Source: Micractinium sp. NFX-FRZ (Eukaryota; Chlorophyta; Trebouxiophyceae; Chlorellales; Chlorellaceae). From it: a stretch of 54,992 nucleotides of DNA. Shown piece by piece: positions 45,316 through 54,992 of the stretch; position 1 is the stretch's first letter; each line of letters begins with the position of its first letter. The translations under genes and the position numbers were made by a program. The notes beneath the pieces were generated by a model. That model saw only the letters and a program-made list of their open reading frames with translations. It made no database searches and was not told the origin of the DNA. The stretch lies in assembly GCA_029339195.1 (NCBI GenBank), contig JAPTJF010000424.1:1-54992 (forward strand). The letters are read 5' to 3'.

Positions 45316-47256
45316 ATGGATCCCTCCACAGGCTTTCTCTCAGACCGCCTGGCGGCAGCACAGGCCGTGCCCGTGGGGCAGCGTTCTTCCGAGGTGGCAG
45401 GCTTCATCGAGTCGTGCGCACTAAGGGAGGAGGTAGCAGCGGCTCTGGCGGCGCCGGTGCCGGCCTCGCCCGCGGCGGTGCAGCGCCACACCTGCCTGCT
45501 GCTGGCCAAGGCAGTGCGTGCCGACTATGTGTGCGCCGGGGCACCGCTGGACTTTTACAACAGCGTGCACGGCTTCCTAGAAGCCCAGCTCATCATGACG
45601 GCGCAGATGCACGCAGAGCTGCACGGCGGCGGCCTTGCGGCCGGCGGCGCCAGCTCGCCGGCGCACCAAATCATAGCCTTTGTGCGCTCAGACCCCACCC
45701 TGCCCACCGTGCTGACCGTGGTTGCGGGGCTGGTGCCGCCCACGATCCAGGGCGGCACACTGGAGGTGGATTCCGCGCTGCTTGAACTTCTGCAGCAACC
45801 AGATGTGCGGCGGGGGTTGGAAGCTGAGCTGGCGGTGCTGCAGGCAGGCCTGCCCCACCCGCTGCTGACGGCGGACCAGTTGCTTGCACGGGTGGCGGAC
45901 CATGCGGCGCACGCTGCGATGTACGTCCGCATGCACACCCCGGCAATCAGGCGGCTGCTGATGTGTACAGGTGCATGGGGTGGGGGTGAGCGGCTGGTGG
46001 CTGGCGTCGGCTGGCTTTGTGCATATCTGGGGAGGGGGCAGCGACGAACCGAGGTGCAGGGCAGTGCCTTTGGATGCATCAAACTGCAACAGGCTGCCGC
46101 TGCCATTGAGTGTCCCACAGCCTGAGCCCCTCTCGCCGTCCGGCTGTTGAGCGGCCGTTCCCATGTGCCTCCTGCCCTCCCCGACCGCAGGACGGCCCTG
46201 CGCCTGCTGCCTGGGCTGGCCGAGTCGGAGCCTCTGCCGGCAGCGGCCTGCCGCCTGCGCTATGCAGCGGGCCCTGCTGCGCTGGGGCTGGAGCAGAGCG
46301 GGCAGGCCTGGGCGCTGCTTGCCTCGGCACGGCGGCAGGCAGAGGAGGCAGGCTGCGACTACTTGCAGGCGCTGTCCAGCCGCCAGCTTGCGGTTATTTC
46401 AATGACCCTGGCAGCGCGCGGCGAGGCGCCCCAGGGGTGCCGCCCCAGCGACGTGCTGCGGTGGCTGACGCAGGCGGCGGCCGCGCTCCGGCGTTGCAAG
46501 CCGCTGCTGCCGCAGGTGACAAGCAGCGAGTGAACTGCAATACACTGCCTCTACCTGCCTCTGGGTCCTGCCTGCAATTTTTCATAATATGAATGACCAT
46601 GCCACCTTTTCCACGGTCTTGCTTACATTACACTGCACATACCCATGTGCGTTTGCCTGCAGGTGTGGACGCGCAACGTCGACGTCATGAAGGCATCGGC
46701 GCAGCAGGCGCAGGGCTGGCTGGAGGGGCTGAGTCAGGCTGGCGACGCCTGGGCGCCGCCCGTCGCCGCAGTGCTTCAAGGGAACAAGGCGGGCGTGGCG
46801 CAGGTCCGTGAGGCTGCGAGGGATGGCACCATGGCGGCTGCCCGGCCCTGCAATGGCTGCGGTCGCCTGTGCGCGGACATGATGCGCTGCGCCGGATGCA
46901 AGGTAGCGCTGTACTGCAGGCAAGTCAGGCAGGGCGGTACGGGTGCTGCCGCTGAAGAGGGTCAGCGGCAATGGAGGGCTACTGGTGGAGGCGCCTACTT
47001 TTGCAAAGGAGTAGGGAGAGCATGTTTGTCAGGGGCGTGTATTGATGCTGCAGCAGCCATGGCATTCCCTGCTGCATGGCACAGCAATGCACCTGCTTGC
47101 TGCATGTGCCCCTGCAGCGTGGACTGCCAGAAGCGACACTGGAAGGAGCACCAACCAGCATGCGAAAAGCATAAGGCCAGGCAGGCTGGAGGCAGTGGCG
47201 GCGGTGCCAGCAGCAGCGGTGCCAGCAGCAGCGGTGCCGCTAGCCATGCGCACTAA
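45316..47256 (+). CDS. MYND-type zinc finger protein
   Basis: Four exons, 45316-45962, 46191-46515, 46663-46919 and 47118-47256, close in frame to give 455 residues. The first ~380 residues are helical and Ala/Leu-rich with no domain I can name (for example HTCLLLAKAVRADYVCAGAP, RLRYAAGPAALGLEQSGQAW). A complete MYND finger follows: CNGCGRLCADMMRCAGCKVA and LYCSVDCQKRHWKEHQPAC, with all seven Cys and the His present, then a Ser/Gly/Ala tail. MYND fingers mediate protein-protein contacts with proline-rich partners. The exon 1 donor is GTGTAC after CTGCTGAT, chosen by phase. The exon 3/4 intron splits the finger and begins with GC (GCAG|GCAAGT), a consensus GC-AG intron. Confidence 0.88.
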
Positions 47257-47607
47257 CCACCCTGCGTTTGGTTTGGGTGCCAGCACGCAGTAATTCCAAC
47301 CTGTAGCTTACGGCCGCATTTGCATGCATGGTGTCCTCCTCGCTGTAGTTAACCTTGCAACCTCGAAATACAATTACAGTGTGTGGGCAACATACCACAT
47401 GATATCACATGGCACGGGAGTGCAGTGTACATGGGTCGCAGGGCGGCAAGGCACACGGCCGCTCAGTTGCAGTGCAGCTGCTGCATGCAGGGTGGGGCCC
47501 CTCACAGGCCGCCCAGGGGGGCCCTCAGCCTCAACCCCACGCCTTTGGGCTGCCACTTTGCTCTATTCTTCTGCTCATTCTCTCCTTTCAGGGCGCTCTC
47601 AGCCCCC
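47257..47607. other. Convergent intergenic region
   Basis: 351 bp between two stop codons, tail to tail. Nothing coding or structural is recognised. It is moderately AT-rich near 47360, consistent with 3' UTRs. Confidence 0.5.
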
Positions 47608-49640
47608 TCATGCCAGCAGCGCCAGGCGGTCTGCCAGTATGCCGGCAAAGAGCAGGGCGCCATACCAGGTGTTGCTCACAAACTTGGCGCCGCAGTCCGC
47701 CCGGTCATCCAAATCCACGCTGGATATCTGCCAGGCCAAGTGGCCGCCCGCCGCTGCCACGCCGGCATAGTACGCCGGGCCGCAGCCTGCCGCTGCCCCC
47801 GTGGCAGCCAGCAGCGCCACGTTGGCGGCGGCAAAGGCGGTACAGTAGTGCTTGGTGCGCGCGCCAAAGGTGAGGGCGGTGGAGCGAATGCCGGCCTTCA
47901 CATCATCCGCCTTATCCTGCCGAGGGGGGTGATGATGGGGGGAGTGGAGTCGGGCACAGGGCGGGTTTAACGCGCACGGGGTCGAGGGCGTCACATCAGT
48001 GCACGCCAGGTGCCACAGCCTGGCCCAGCATGCCGCAGGGCCAGCACAGCTGAGCACAGCTGAGCACAGCACAGCACGGCACAGCTGCCGCACAGCACAG
48101 CACAGCGCAGCGTGGCACAGCACAGCACAGCATGATCGCAGTTAGTCACCTGGTGCGCGTAGATTGTGTCGTAGACGAGCGTCCAGCACACCCCCGAGGC
48201 GTACAGCGGCAGCACCACCGCCCACTCGCAGCTGCCCTGCGCCGCGGCCCAGCCAAAGAGCGCCCCCCAGTTGAAGGTCAGGCCCAGGAAGGCCTGCCGG
48301 GGGGGGGGGACGGGAACAAAGTGAAGGATGGGGGAGGGGTGAGAGGAGGAGACGGCATGTGTGTGGCAGGGCCGGAGCCGAGGAGCAGGAGGATGAAGGT
48401 GGGCGTGGGAAGCTGCAGCGCAGCGGGCCAGGGCTGTCATTGCAAGTTGCCACGGCCCCAGGGCAGGGCGCAGGGCAGGGGGGCGTGCAGCATCTCAGAA
48501 CCCAGGCTCCCCAATCCCCACCCTGCTGGCACGAGTTCTTCCCTGGTGATTGCCACCTGGGCACTGCCCTAGGCCAGAACGCCTGTGCACGCCTCAGGCC
48601 AGAACGAGATACGCTTCAAAAGCGGGCACGAACTCTTGCCACCAAGTGCCACGCACCATCCTCCCCACCTGTCCAGCAGGCACCTCACCTGCGGCCAGCC
48701 TGTGATGCGCTTCATCAGGGGGTAGGTTGCCACCAGGGCCAGGGAGGAGGCACCCAGCAGCTGGCTGTATGGGTTGAGCTGCAGCAGGATGGCCAGGCCT
48801 GCAGAGAGCTGCGCACCTAGAAAGGCTGCAGGCAGGGAAGTAAGGGGAGGGCGGGGGTAATGTAGGGATGCTAGCTGGCTGCATGGTTCAAGCTGCAGCA
48901 GGATAGCCAGGCCCACAGAGAGCTGTGTGCCCAGTAAGGCTGCAGGCAGGGAGGCAAGGGGGCACAGCAGGGGCAGGCGGGTCACGAGTGCTGTTCGGGG
49001 GGATTACAATTACTCGGGAAACTGCGCAGAGAGCGCGGCGGGTGTCAGGCAAGAGTGCAACCACGGGCCGGCGTCGCCACACAGGCACGGCAGCAACCTC
49101 AAGCAAGCATGCATGGTCGGCCTGCGCACAAACAGGCAGGCAGGCAGCATGCACGACTTGCTCCTGCTGCAAGTAAGCCAGAACATAGCGCCACACGGCC
49201 GTCTCCTGTCACACCTGTGCCCCACCCTCACCCACCGATGGCCTGCACAGGCGTGACAGTGCCCGCCGCCAGCGGCCGGCTCCGAGTCCGCTCCACCTGC
49301 CTGTCCAGTTCCCGATCCCACATATCATTCACGGTGCAGCCTGCCCCACGCAGCAGCACCGCCCCCGCTCCAAACAGCGCCATAAGGCGCAGGTCGGGCA
49401 GGGCGCCTGGCGGGGCCGCTAGTGCGATGGACCAGAAGCAGGGCCAGGCCAGCAGCCAGGTGCCAATGGGCTTCTCAATTCGCATCAGCTGGGCGTATGG
49501 CACCCAGCTGCGCGGCAGGCGGTCCAGCCAAGTGCCTGTGGCTGCCGGGGCTGCTGCTGCTGCTGCTGCTGCTGCTACGGCTGTGCTGCCGCCATCCGTG
49601 CCACGGCCGCTGCTGCTCGGATGCTCTCCGCCGCCGCCAC

Positions 49641-49673
<33 letters not shown>

Positions 49674-49968
49674 CTGTTGGCACTCTTGGCTGCTGCAACG
49701 AGCTGAGCAAGCTGCATGGGGAGGCTGTAAAGTGCCGAGCACCCTGCCACTGCCCTGCTGGCCAGGCAGCACCTCGCCGCCCTTCCGCCACTGAACCAAA
49801 ACCCGAGCTGGCGTTGCCAGCGGGCGCTGCTGCTGCGCTATCGCCGCTCCACAGAGCCTGATGCAGGTCGCCAAGCAGCAGTGGGGCCGCAGCCGCCTCG
49901 CACCTCGCCAGGGAGCCCAGCAGCAAGCTGCCGCCGCCGCGGCGTGCGCAGGAGACCAGCGCCTGCAT
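47608..49968 (-). CDS. COQ2: 4-hydroxybenzoate polyprenyltransferase, mitochondrial (COQ2)
   Basis: A UbiA-family membrane enzyme that attaches the polyprenyl chain to 4-hydroxybenzoate in ubiquinone synthesis. Four exons, 49968-49236, 48825-48689, 48293-48150 and 47916-47608, close in phase to give 440 residues. The N-terminus ([20 protein letters not shown]) is a likely mitochondrial transit peptide, extended by poly-Ser, Gly and Ala tracts. The core begins [20 protein letters not shown]. The first Asp-rich motif is [20 protein letters not shown], followed by [27 protein letters not shown] and [20 protein letters not shown]. The second Asp-rich site is [16 protein letters not shown], and the C-terminus has [20 protein letters not shown]. 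Both prenyl-diphosphate-binding motifs are intact. Divergent from XPF. Confidence 0.95.
48040..48134. repeat. (AGCAC)n pentanucleotide tract in a COQ2 intron
   Basis: Repeats of AGCAC with AGCTG/GGCAC variants start about 15 bp inside the intron from the exon 3 donor (minus strand). On the minus strand the unit is GTGCT, the same family as the tract in RLK A. Confidence 0.9.
48868..48960 (-). repeat. Partial copy of COQ2 exon 2 with its acceptor
   Basis: On the minus strand a CCCTGCCTGCAG acceptor is followed by [20 protein letters not shown] with SQLAS. This mirrors true exon 2 (48825 downward), [20 protein letters not shown] with SQLLGASS. The copy lies about 115 bp upstream in intron 1 and includes the pyrimidine tract. 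It ends after about 26 codons without a clear donor. Confidence 0.9.
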
Positions 49969-50230
49969 AGTGGCTGTTGCACGATTGGGTGGTGCGTGCC
50001 GCTAAACTGGGAGGGATCTTTCAACGACGCCCCACAGCTCAGGCCGTAATGCGGCCTGCTGCTCGGCCTGCTGTGGCTGGCAGGGAGAGCAGCCGAAAGT
50101 GCCACAATTGACTTTGCAGTGCACTGTATGCACGCAGTAAGTGATCCCCAGTTGTTTGAAGCACCCAGCGCCCCAAGACTCGCGCCATGCGGTGAATCGC
50201 TTGCCCTTGGACGGCCCAGAGCAGCCGTGA
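49969..50230. promoter_or_regulatory. Short divergent 5' region of COQ2 and XPF
   Basis: 262 bp between opposite start codons must contain both promoters and leaders. No named element is recognised. Confidence 0.55.
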
Positions 50231-53200
50231 ATGCAGGACGTGGCCCTGGGAGGTGCGCAGGGGCCTCAGAGCGCGGAGGAGGGAGGCTCGGACATTGCAG
50301 CGCCTGGGGCAGACCAGGCAGCAGCGGCAGCGGCGGCGGTGGCGGCGCGAGCGGCGGCAGAGGAGACAGAGGCGGACGCAGCTCTTGAAGCTGATGCAAT
50401 GCGTCAGGCTGCAGCTGGCGTGCTGCTGCCCTTCCAGCGCGCGCTCGTGGAGGAGTTGCTGGAGGAAGACGGGCTGTGTGTGCTGAGCCCGGGGCTGGGC
50501 ATGCACCAAGTGGTGGCCGTGCTGCTGCGCCTGCAAGACGCCCGCCTGCGGCAGCCGGGGCAGCGAGGCGTGGTGCTGGTGCTGGGTGCTTCGCCCTGGC
50601 AGCGAGAGGCTCTGCGGCGGGAGCTGCAGAGAATAGATCCAGTCATTCGACGGCGGGCGGCGGCGGCGCTGGCGGGGGGCGGCGGCGGCGGTGGCGGGGC
50701 GCGCGCCGCAGGTGGGGTTGGTGGGTGGTCATGGAGTTAGTGGCTGGCTGCAGGGGATGGCATGGGGGTGCTTCTTGCTTCTGCAACTTGCCGGCATGCT
50801 CTACACCACCTGCATCCTGGCATGCTCTACTTCGACTTGCAGCAAATGCAGCAGCCTTGCTTGCGCCACGCGGCACCTGCTCGCTCGCCAGAACTTGCCA
50901 TTCCATCCCTCCCAGCACCCCTGCATCCCTGCTCTGCCTGCTCTGCCTCACGTCCCTGCCTGTGCCCCGCCCATGTGTGCAGCCGCCTTTGAGGTTCCCG
51001 CCGAAGTGACGAATGAGGTGCCTGCGGCGGAGCGGCAGGCGCTGTATGCCACCCGCAGCTGCCTGTTTGTAACCACCCGGATCCTGGTGGTCGACCAGCT
51101 GAGCGGCAGGATTGCAGCTGGCCAAATTGCCGGCATGCTGGTGCTGAATGCGCACAGGTGGAGGCGGTTGGGGTGTGTTTCTGAAGTGGGGAAGGGGGAT
51201 GGGGGCGAGGTTGAGTGGGGCTGGGTGGTGCTGCGTGGGGGGTGTTGCATTACATCGCGGCTCTCATTGGGGGCTCAGGCAGGCAGGCCAGGCCAGGATG
51301 GGCAGGCTCTACCAGGCGTGCCCAGCACCCCGCCACTGCCCAGTCCACCCCCACACCGTCCTCGCACCACATGCATCCTTCACCTCCCCCCGCCCTGCCC
51401 TGCCCTGCCACCGTCCTCGCTGACTGCCCCCCTTGCAGGGTGACGGACAGCAGCGGCGAGGGGTTTGCTGTGCGGCTGTACAAGACAGCCGCGCCCCAGG
51501 GCGTGGTGCGGGCATTCTCTGACGCACCCGCCTCCTTCGCCTCCGACTTCAACAAGGTCCTGCAGGGCTGTGGCGGTACCGTTGACGTACAGTAGTGCTG
51601 CCAGCCGAGCAGGGGGTCCACACAGTGCTGCCTAGGCGGTACCGGCGGTCCACACGGTGCCTGCCCCTGCTGCCTCCGCCCCCCTGCTGATTGCACAATG
51701 CTGTATAGCCTGCCGACTTCGCCCCCGCCCTCCCCCTTGCTTCCCACCTCCTGTTGAACCACCCTCCAGGTGGAGAAGGTGATGAAGGCGCTGTTTGTGC
51801 GCCGCCTCTACCTGTGGCCGCGCTTCCAGGCACAGGCCAAGCAGGACCTGGAGGAGCGGCCGCCGCAGGTAGGGCGGGGCCAGGGGTGCCAGTAGGTAGC
51901 TAAGTAGTAAGCAGTTAGGGTTGGTAGTAACCCTGAACCCGGCATGGGCTGGGCATGCGTCACGAGCGCCCAAAGCGTAGGTTCGTATGGCTTCACACAC
52001 TGTGCTGTGCACTGTGCTCACACCAGCCGGCGGGAGAGTGTTACAGGCAGGCCAAGCATGACTGGCAGGAGCAGCCGCACAGGTAGGGCGGGGCAGGTAC
52101 ACACTGCCATGCAATGTGATGGCATGCCTGCCTGGTAGAAGGGCAGGCCGTGGCCTCCCTGCACCCCTCACCCTCCCGTCCACCCCCGCAGCTGTGGGGA
52201 TGCCGAGCTGGCAGACAAGCGCGTCCACGGGGGCTCATCTACGACTGAACACGTTCCCCTTGCCCCCCATGCCCACCCCGCTCGCTTGCCCCCTGCAGCT
52301 GGTGGAGCTGAGCCAGCCGATGAGTGCGTCCATGGGCCTCATCTACGAGTCGATCAGCGAGTTGATGGATGCGTGCGTGAAGGAGCTGAAGCGCAGCAAC
52401 AACAAACTGGACACGACAGATCTCTCCGTGGACCAGGTGCGCCAGCTCAGCATGTATGAGACTGCTCCAGCTGCATGTGTAACACTGCTCCAACTGGGGC
52501 GCGTATCATGTCAGCGTGGGCCAGGCGCTTTCAGCCAGCTCAGCATGATCTGGATCGGATGTGCTCCAACCTGGGTGGCATTTCACCTCGGCGTGGGCCA
52601 GGCGGGTCCAGCTCAGCATATTCGGATTACTTCTGCTCCAGCCAGGGGGCATCTCACCTCAGCGTGGGCCAGGTGCCCTCTAGCTGGTGCACTGTAGCTG
52701 TCCTCTGCTGTCTGCCCCCGTCTGTGGGATGAAGGACGGTGCTTGGGACACAATGGTGGGCTCCCAGCGGGCCCTGGACGCCTCTGCACCCTGCTGCTGC
52801 TCGTGACACAAGTCGTCCCCGACCCCAAGCCCCACCATGTGCAGGCCCTGTTCCGCAACTTTGACGAGATGGTGCGCCGCCAGCTGGCGCCCATCTGGCA
52901 CACCGTGTCGCCCAAGACGCGGCAGATCGTGGCTGACCTGCGCACACTGCGCAGGTGGGGGCTCACAGCAGAGCTGGGCCATGAGGGGTGGTGGCGGCAG
53001 CTGGAGGGAGGGCCCAGGGAGTTGCAGACCTGCGCATGCTGCACTGGTGGTGGACAGGTTGGTGCCTATCACACGCGTGCACGTAATTTGGTTGTGGTGA
53101 TGGGAGATGGAAAGATGGGCTTGCAGGCAAGAGCTTTCACGCCTCTTTGCGTTCATGGCCCTCTTGATGCAGCCCTGGCCGCTTACACTCCGCGCTTCAA

Positions 53201-54992
53201 CTCAATCAGTTACATGCAATGCGTCCACCTGCATGTCCTATTTCGTTACCCACGCTCCCCCCGCATCCTCTGCCTGTTCTGATGTGCCCCCTCTGCTGCA
53301 GCCTGGCCGCCTACATGCTGCGCTTTGACGCCGTCACCTTCATGTCTTACCTGGACAACCTGAGGGCCACGGAGGGGGTCAAATCGGTGTGGCTCTTCCA
53401 TGCGGGTGCGTGCAATGGAGTGAGGAGGGTGGGAGGGTGGTTGGAAAGGTCAGAGCAAGCATGAGGGGCCAGGGAAGGGCTGCGGATGGCCGCTGCGGGG
53501 CTGAAGGCAGAGCGTTTTTAATATATGTTGCTGGGCATGGTGAGCTGGGTGTATGGTTGAGCCTTTGGGCAGGCGGACAGCAGGTTGCGTGCTTGAGGAA
53601 TGCCGGAAGGTGGGGCAGCAGCCCTCAGCAGAGGTAGCGGTGCACCCCTGCTCTTGCACGGCGGGCCTCCTATGCCGAGCTGTACCGCGCCTCCCCTCCA
53701 CCCTGCAGCTGCGCACACCATATTTGAGGCGGCCAAGAGCAGGGTGTACCGCCTGAAGCAGAAGCAGGGCGGCGGTACCGCAGGCGGTACCGCCGCACAG
53801 CAGCGCAAGCGCAAGGCGGCGGGCAGCGGCGGCGGCGGGCAGGCGGAGGCGGAGGCAGAAGGGGGGGCGATGCCAAAAGCCGCGGCCCCGGCGATTGAGG
53901 CAGTGCTGGAGGGCATGCCCAAATGGGACCTGCTGAGAGAAGTGGTGGAGGAGATCCAAGCAGAACGACAGAAGCTGGGGGCAGCGGTACGTGGCAGCGG
54001 CGGGGGCAGCGGCAGCGGCGGCGGCGGGGGTAGTGGAGCAGCAGCAGGAGCAGCAGGAGCAGCAGGGGCAGGAGGAGAGAGTGATGACGATGTGGTGATA
54101 CTGGAGGAGGATGGGCGGGAGGAGCGGGTGCAGGGGGCACCTGCAGACGGCGGCGCGGCGTCGGCGGCAGTGGCGCGGCAGGCAGCTGAGGCACCGGTGC
54201 TTGTGGTGTGCCAGGACACCTTCACTGCGCGCCAGGTGAGCGGGTTGGGGCAGCTTATTGGCTACTACGAGTCCTGTACTTGGAAGCTGGGCCTATCTGT
54301 AGACATGGCTGCATGGCGGCTGCATCTTGGTCTGTTGCCGGCACGACATTGCAAAGCCCTTTGCACTGCTGCCCATGCCCGCTCCTTTACACCCCTCGCT
54401 CCACGCTGCCATCCCTCCCGCCTGCCTGCCCGCTCCTGCAGCTGGTTGAGGTGCTGAAGAGCGGCGGGCCCGATGCGCTCATGCAGCGCCTGTACTGCGA
54501 CTATCTGCAGTACAAATTGGAGGGAGGCAAGTCGGCGGGGCAGCGGCACGCCGTGGGCGCCCAGCCCGACGCAGCAGCGTCAGGGCAGCCGCCCGGCGGC
54601 GGCGGGGTGGGCCCTGGGGGCGGCAGCGAGCTGCCCCCTCAGGCACGGATGATGGGGGGGTACCGGCCTGGGGAGGAGCTGGCGCTCATCAAAGAGGCAA
54701 AGGCGCTGGCGGTGCCTGGGGCTGGCGGCGGCGCAGCGGCAGCGGCAGGCGGTGGCAGGTGAGAGTGCGTTGGCAGTACGTAAGGGCATCAAGAAGGGCC
54801 TTGTGTGCTCTATGCGAGCGGGGGGCTGTTGCGTTGTGGCTTGTTTGCTGCCCACCTTGATAGGCGTGGCCTATGGGTGGCTGAAGAGTGTTATGCAATG
54901 GAGCTGCTTATTCAGCACGAATGTCTCCGCCCCTTGCAGAGCCGGCGGGCGCGGCGGCGGGCGCGGCGGCGGGCGGGGCGGGCGTGGGGGCC
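50231..54992 (+). CDS. ERCC4: DNA repair endonuclease XPF/ERCC4 (RAD1), 3'-truncated by window
   Basis: The catalytic subunit of the structure-specific endonuclease that makes the 5' incision in nucleotide excision repair. Exons: 50231-50711, 50983-51157, 51439-51556, 51770-51868, 52299-52436, 52845-52954, 53302-~53405, ~53709-54234, ~54442-54759, and ~54941 to the edge. Family segments in order: LLPFQRALVEELLEEDGLCV (degenerate helicase start), LFVTTRILVVDQLSGRIAAG, GMLVLNAHRVTDSSGEGFAV, VMKALFVRRLYLWPRFQAQA, ELMDACVKELKRSNNKLDTT, IWHTVSPKTRQIVADLRTLR, LRFDAVTFMSYLDNLRATEG, and AAHTIFEAAKSRVYRLKQKQ. A long Gly/Ala/Ser-rich insert with a DDDVVILEED acidic patch precedes VLVVCQDTFTARQLVEVLKS. 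The ERKxxxD nuclease core and HhH2 domain lie beyond 54992. The last visible exon is an Arg/Gly-rich linker (GRGGGRGGG). Confidence 0.94.
52431..52690 (+). repeat. Tandem ~75-90 bp units in XPF intron 5, seeded by the exon 5 end
   Basis: GACCAGGTGCGCCAGCTCAGCAT, spanning the end and donor of exon 5, recurs as GGGCCAGGCGCTTTCAGCCAGCTCAGCAT (from about 52518), as GGGCCAGGCGGGTCCAGCTCAGCAT (about 52595) and truncated at about 52668. CTGCTCCA and CATCTCACCTC(A/G)GCGTGGGCC fill the units. Similarity is imperfect, so the array is old or has mutated. Confidence 0.82.

Noticed and set aside
49550..49680. Plus-strand poly-Leu or poly-Ala open frames
   Set aside because: They are antisense shadows of the Ser/Ala tracts in the COQ2 N-terminal extension.
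1..54992. CRISPR arrays, tRNA, rRNA, transposons or other complete mobile elements
   Set aside because: No regularly spaced direct repeats with unique spacers, no cloverleaf I could recognise, and no transposase, integrase or reverse-transcriptase motifs were seen. The tandem repeats present are micro- and minisatellites.

Overview
The window looks like nuclear DNA of a unicellular green alga. It is GC-rich and dense in short introns. Nearly every gene is split into small exons with GT-AG (occasionally GC-AG) junctions, the proteins carry alanine/glycine/serine low-complexity tracts, and the gene content is plainly eukaryotic. A trebouxiophyte of the Chlorella/Auxenochlorella type is my best guess; that placement is inference. 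Gene models below were spliced by hand from both strands. For TM9SF, MAEA, PP5, COQ2, the MYND protein and the 24.7 kb gene, every exon phase closes, so those structures are strong.

Layout. 1-642: tetranucleotide repeat and the 5' part of the N-acetyltransferase NAA10 (minus). 1376-8267: an 18-exon TM9SF/nonaspanin gene (minus), divergent from MAEA/GID9 (8632-11440, plus). 12212-12397: main exon of a SERF-type protein (minus), divergent from serine/threonine phosphatase PP5 (13022-19063, plus). 20283-26760 is an accessory-like block: an unrecognised coiled-coil/acidic-repeat gene (minus), a stray MYND-finger exon, a short glutamine-rich protein gene (minus), and a chimeric pseudogene block that joins a PP5 fragment to the first exon of the coiled-coil gene. 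26910-29175: trypsin-family protease (minus). 29669-44555: two tandem paralogous receptor-like kinases (plus) with signal peptide, Cys-rich PAN/Apple-like ectodomain, one transmembrane helix and an atypical kinase domain. 45316-47256: MYND zinc-finger protein (plus). 47608-49968: COQ2 prenyltransferase (minus), divergent from the XPF/ERCC4 endonuclease gene (50231 to beyond the right edge, plus).

The genes do not form one pathway. They are mostly housekeeping functions (protein acetylation, membrane trafficking, GID ubiquitin ligase, phosphatase, ubiquinone synthesis, nucleotide excision repair) around one lineage-specific receptor-kinase pair. Three head-to-head pairs share short 5' regions.

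The most unusual signals are these: (i) introns of at least four and probably five genes hold partial copies of the adjacent exon edge, splice site included; (ii) the tandem kinase pair has HMD instead of HRD, DVA instead of DFG, a 15-nt microexon in the catalytic loop, and 100-bp identical blocks that run into introns; (iii) the chimeric block at 26.0-26.8 kb, whose two donor segments are collinear in the same window.
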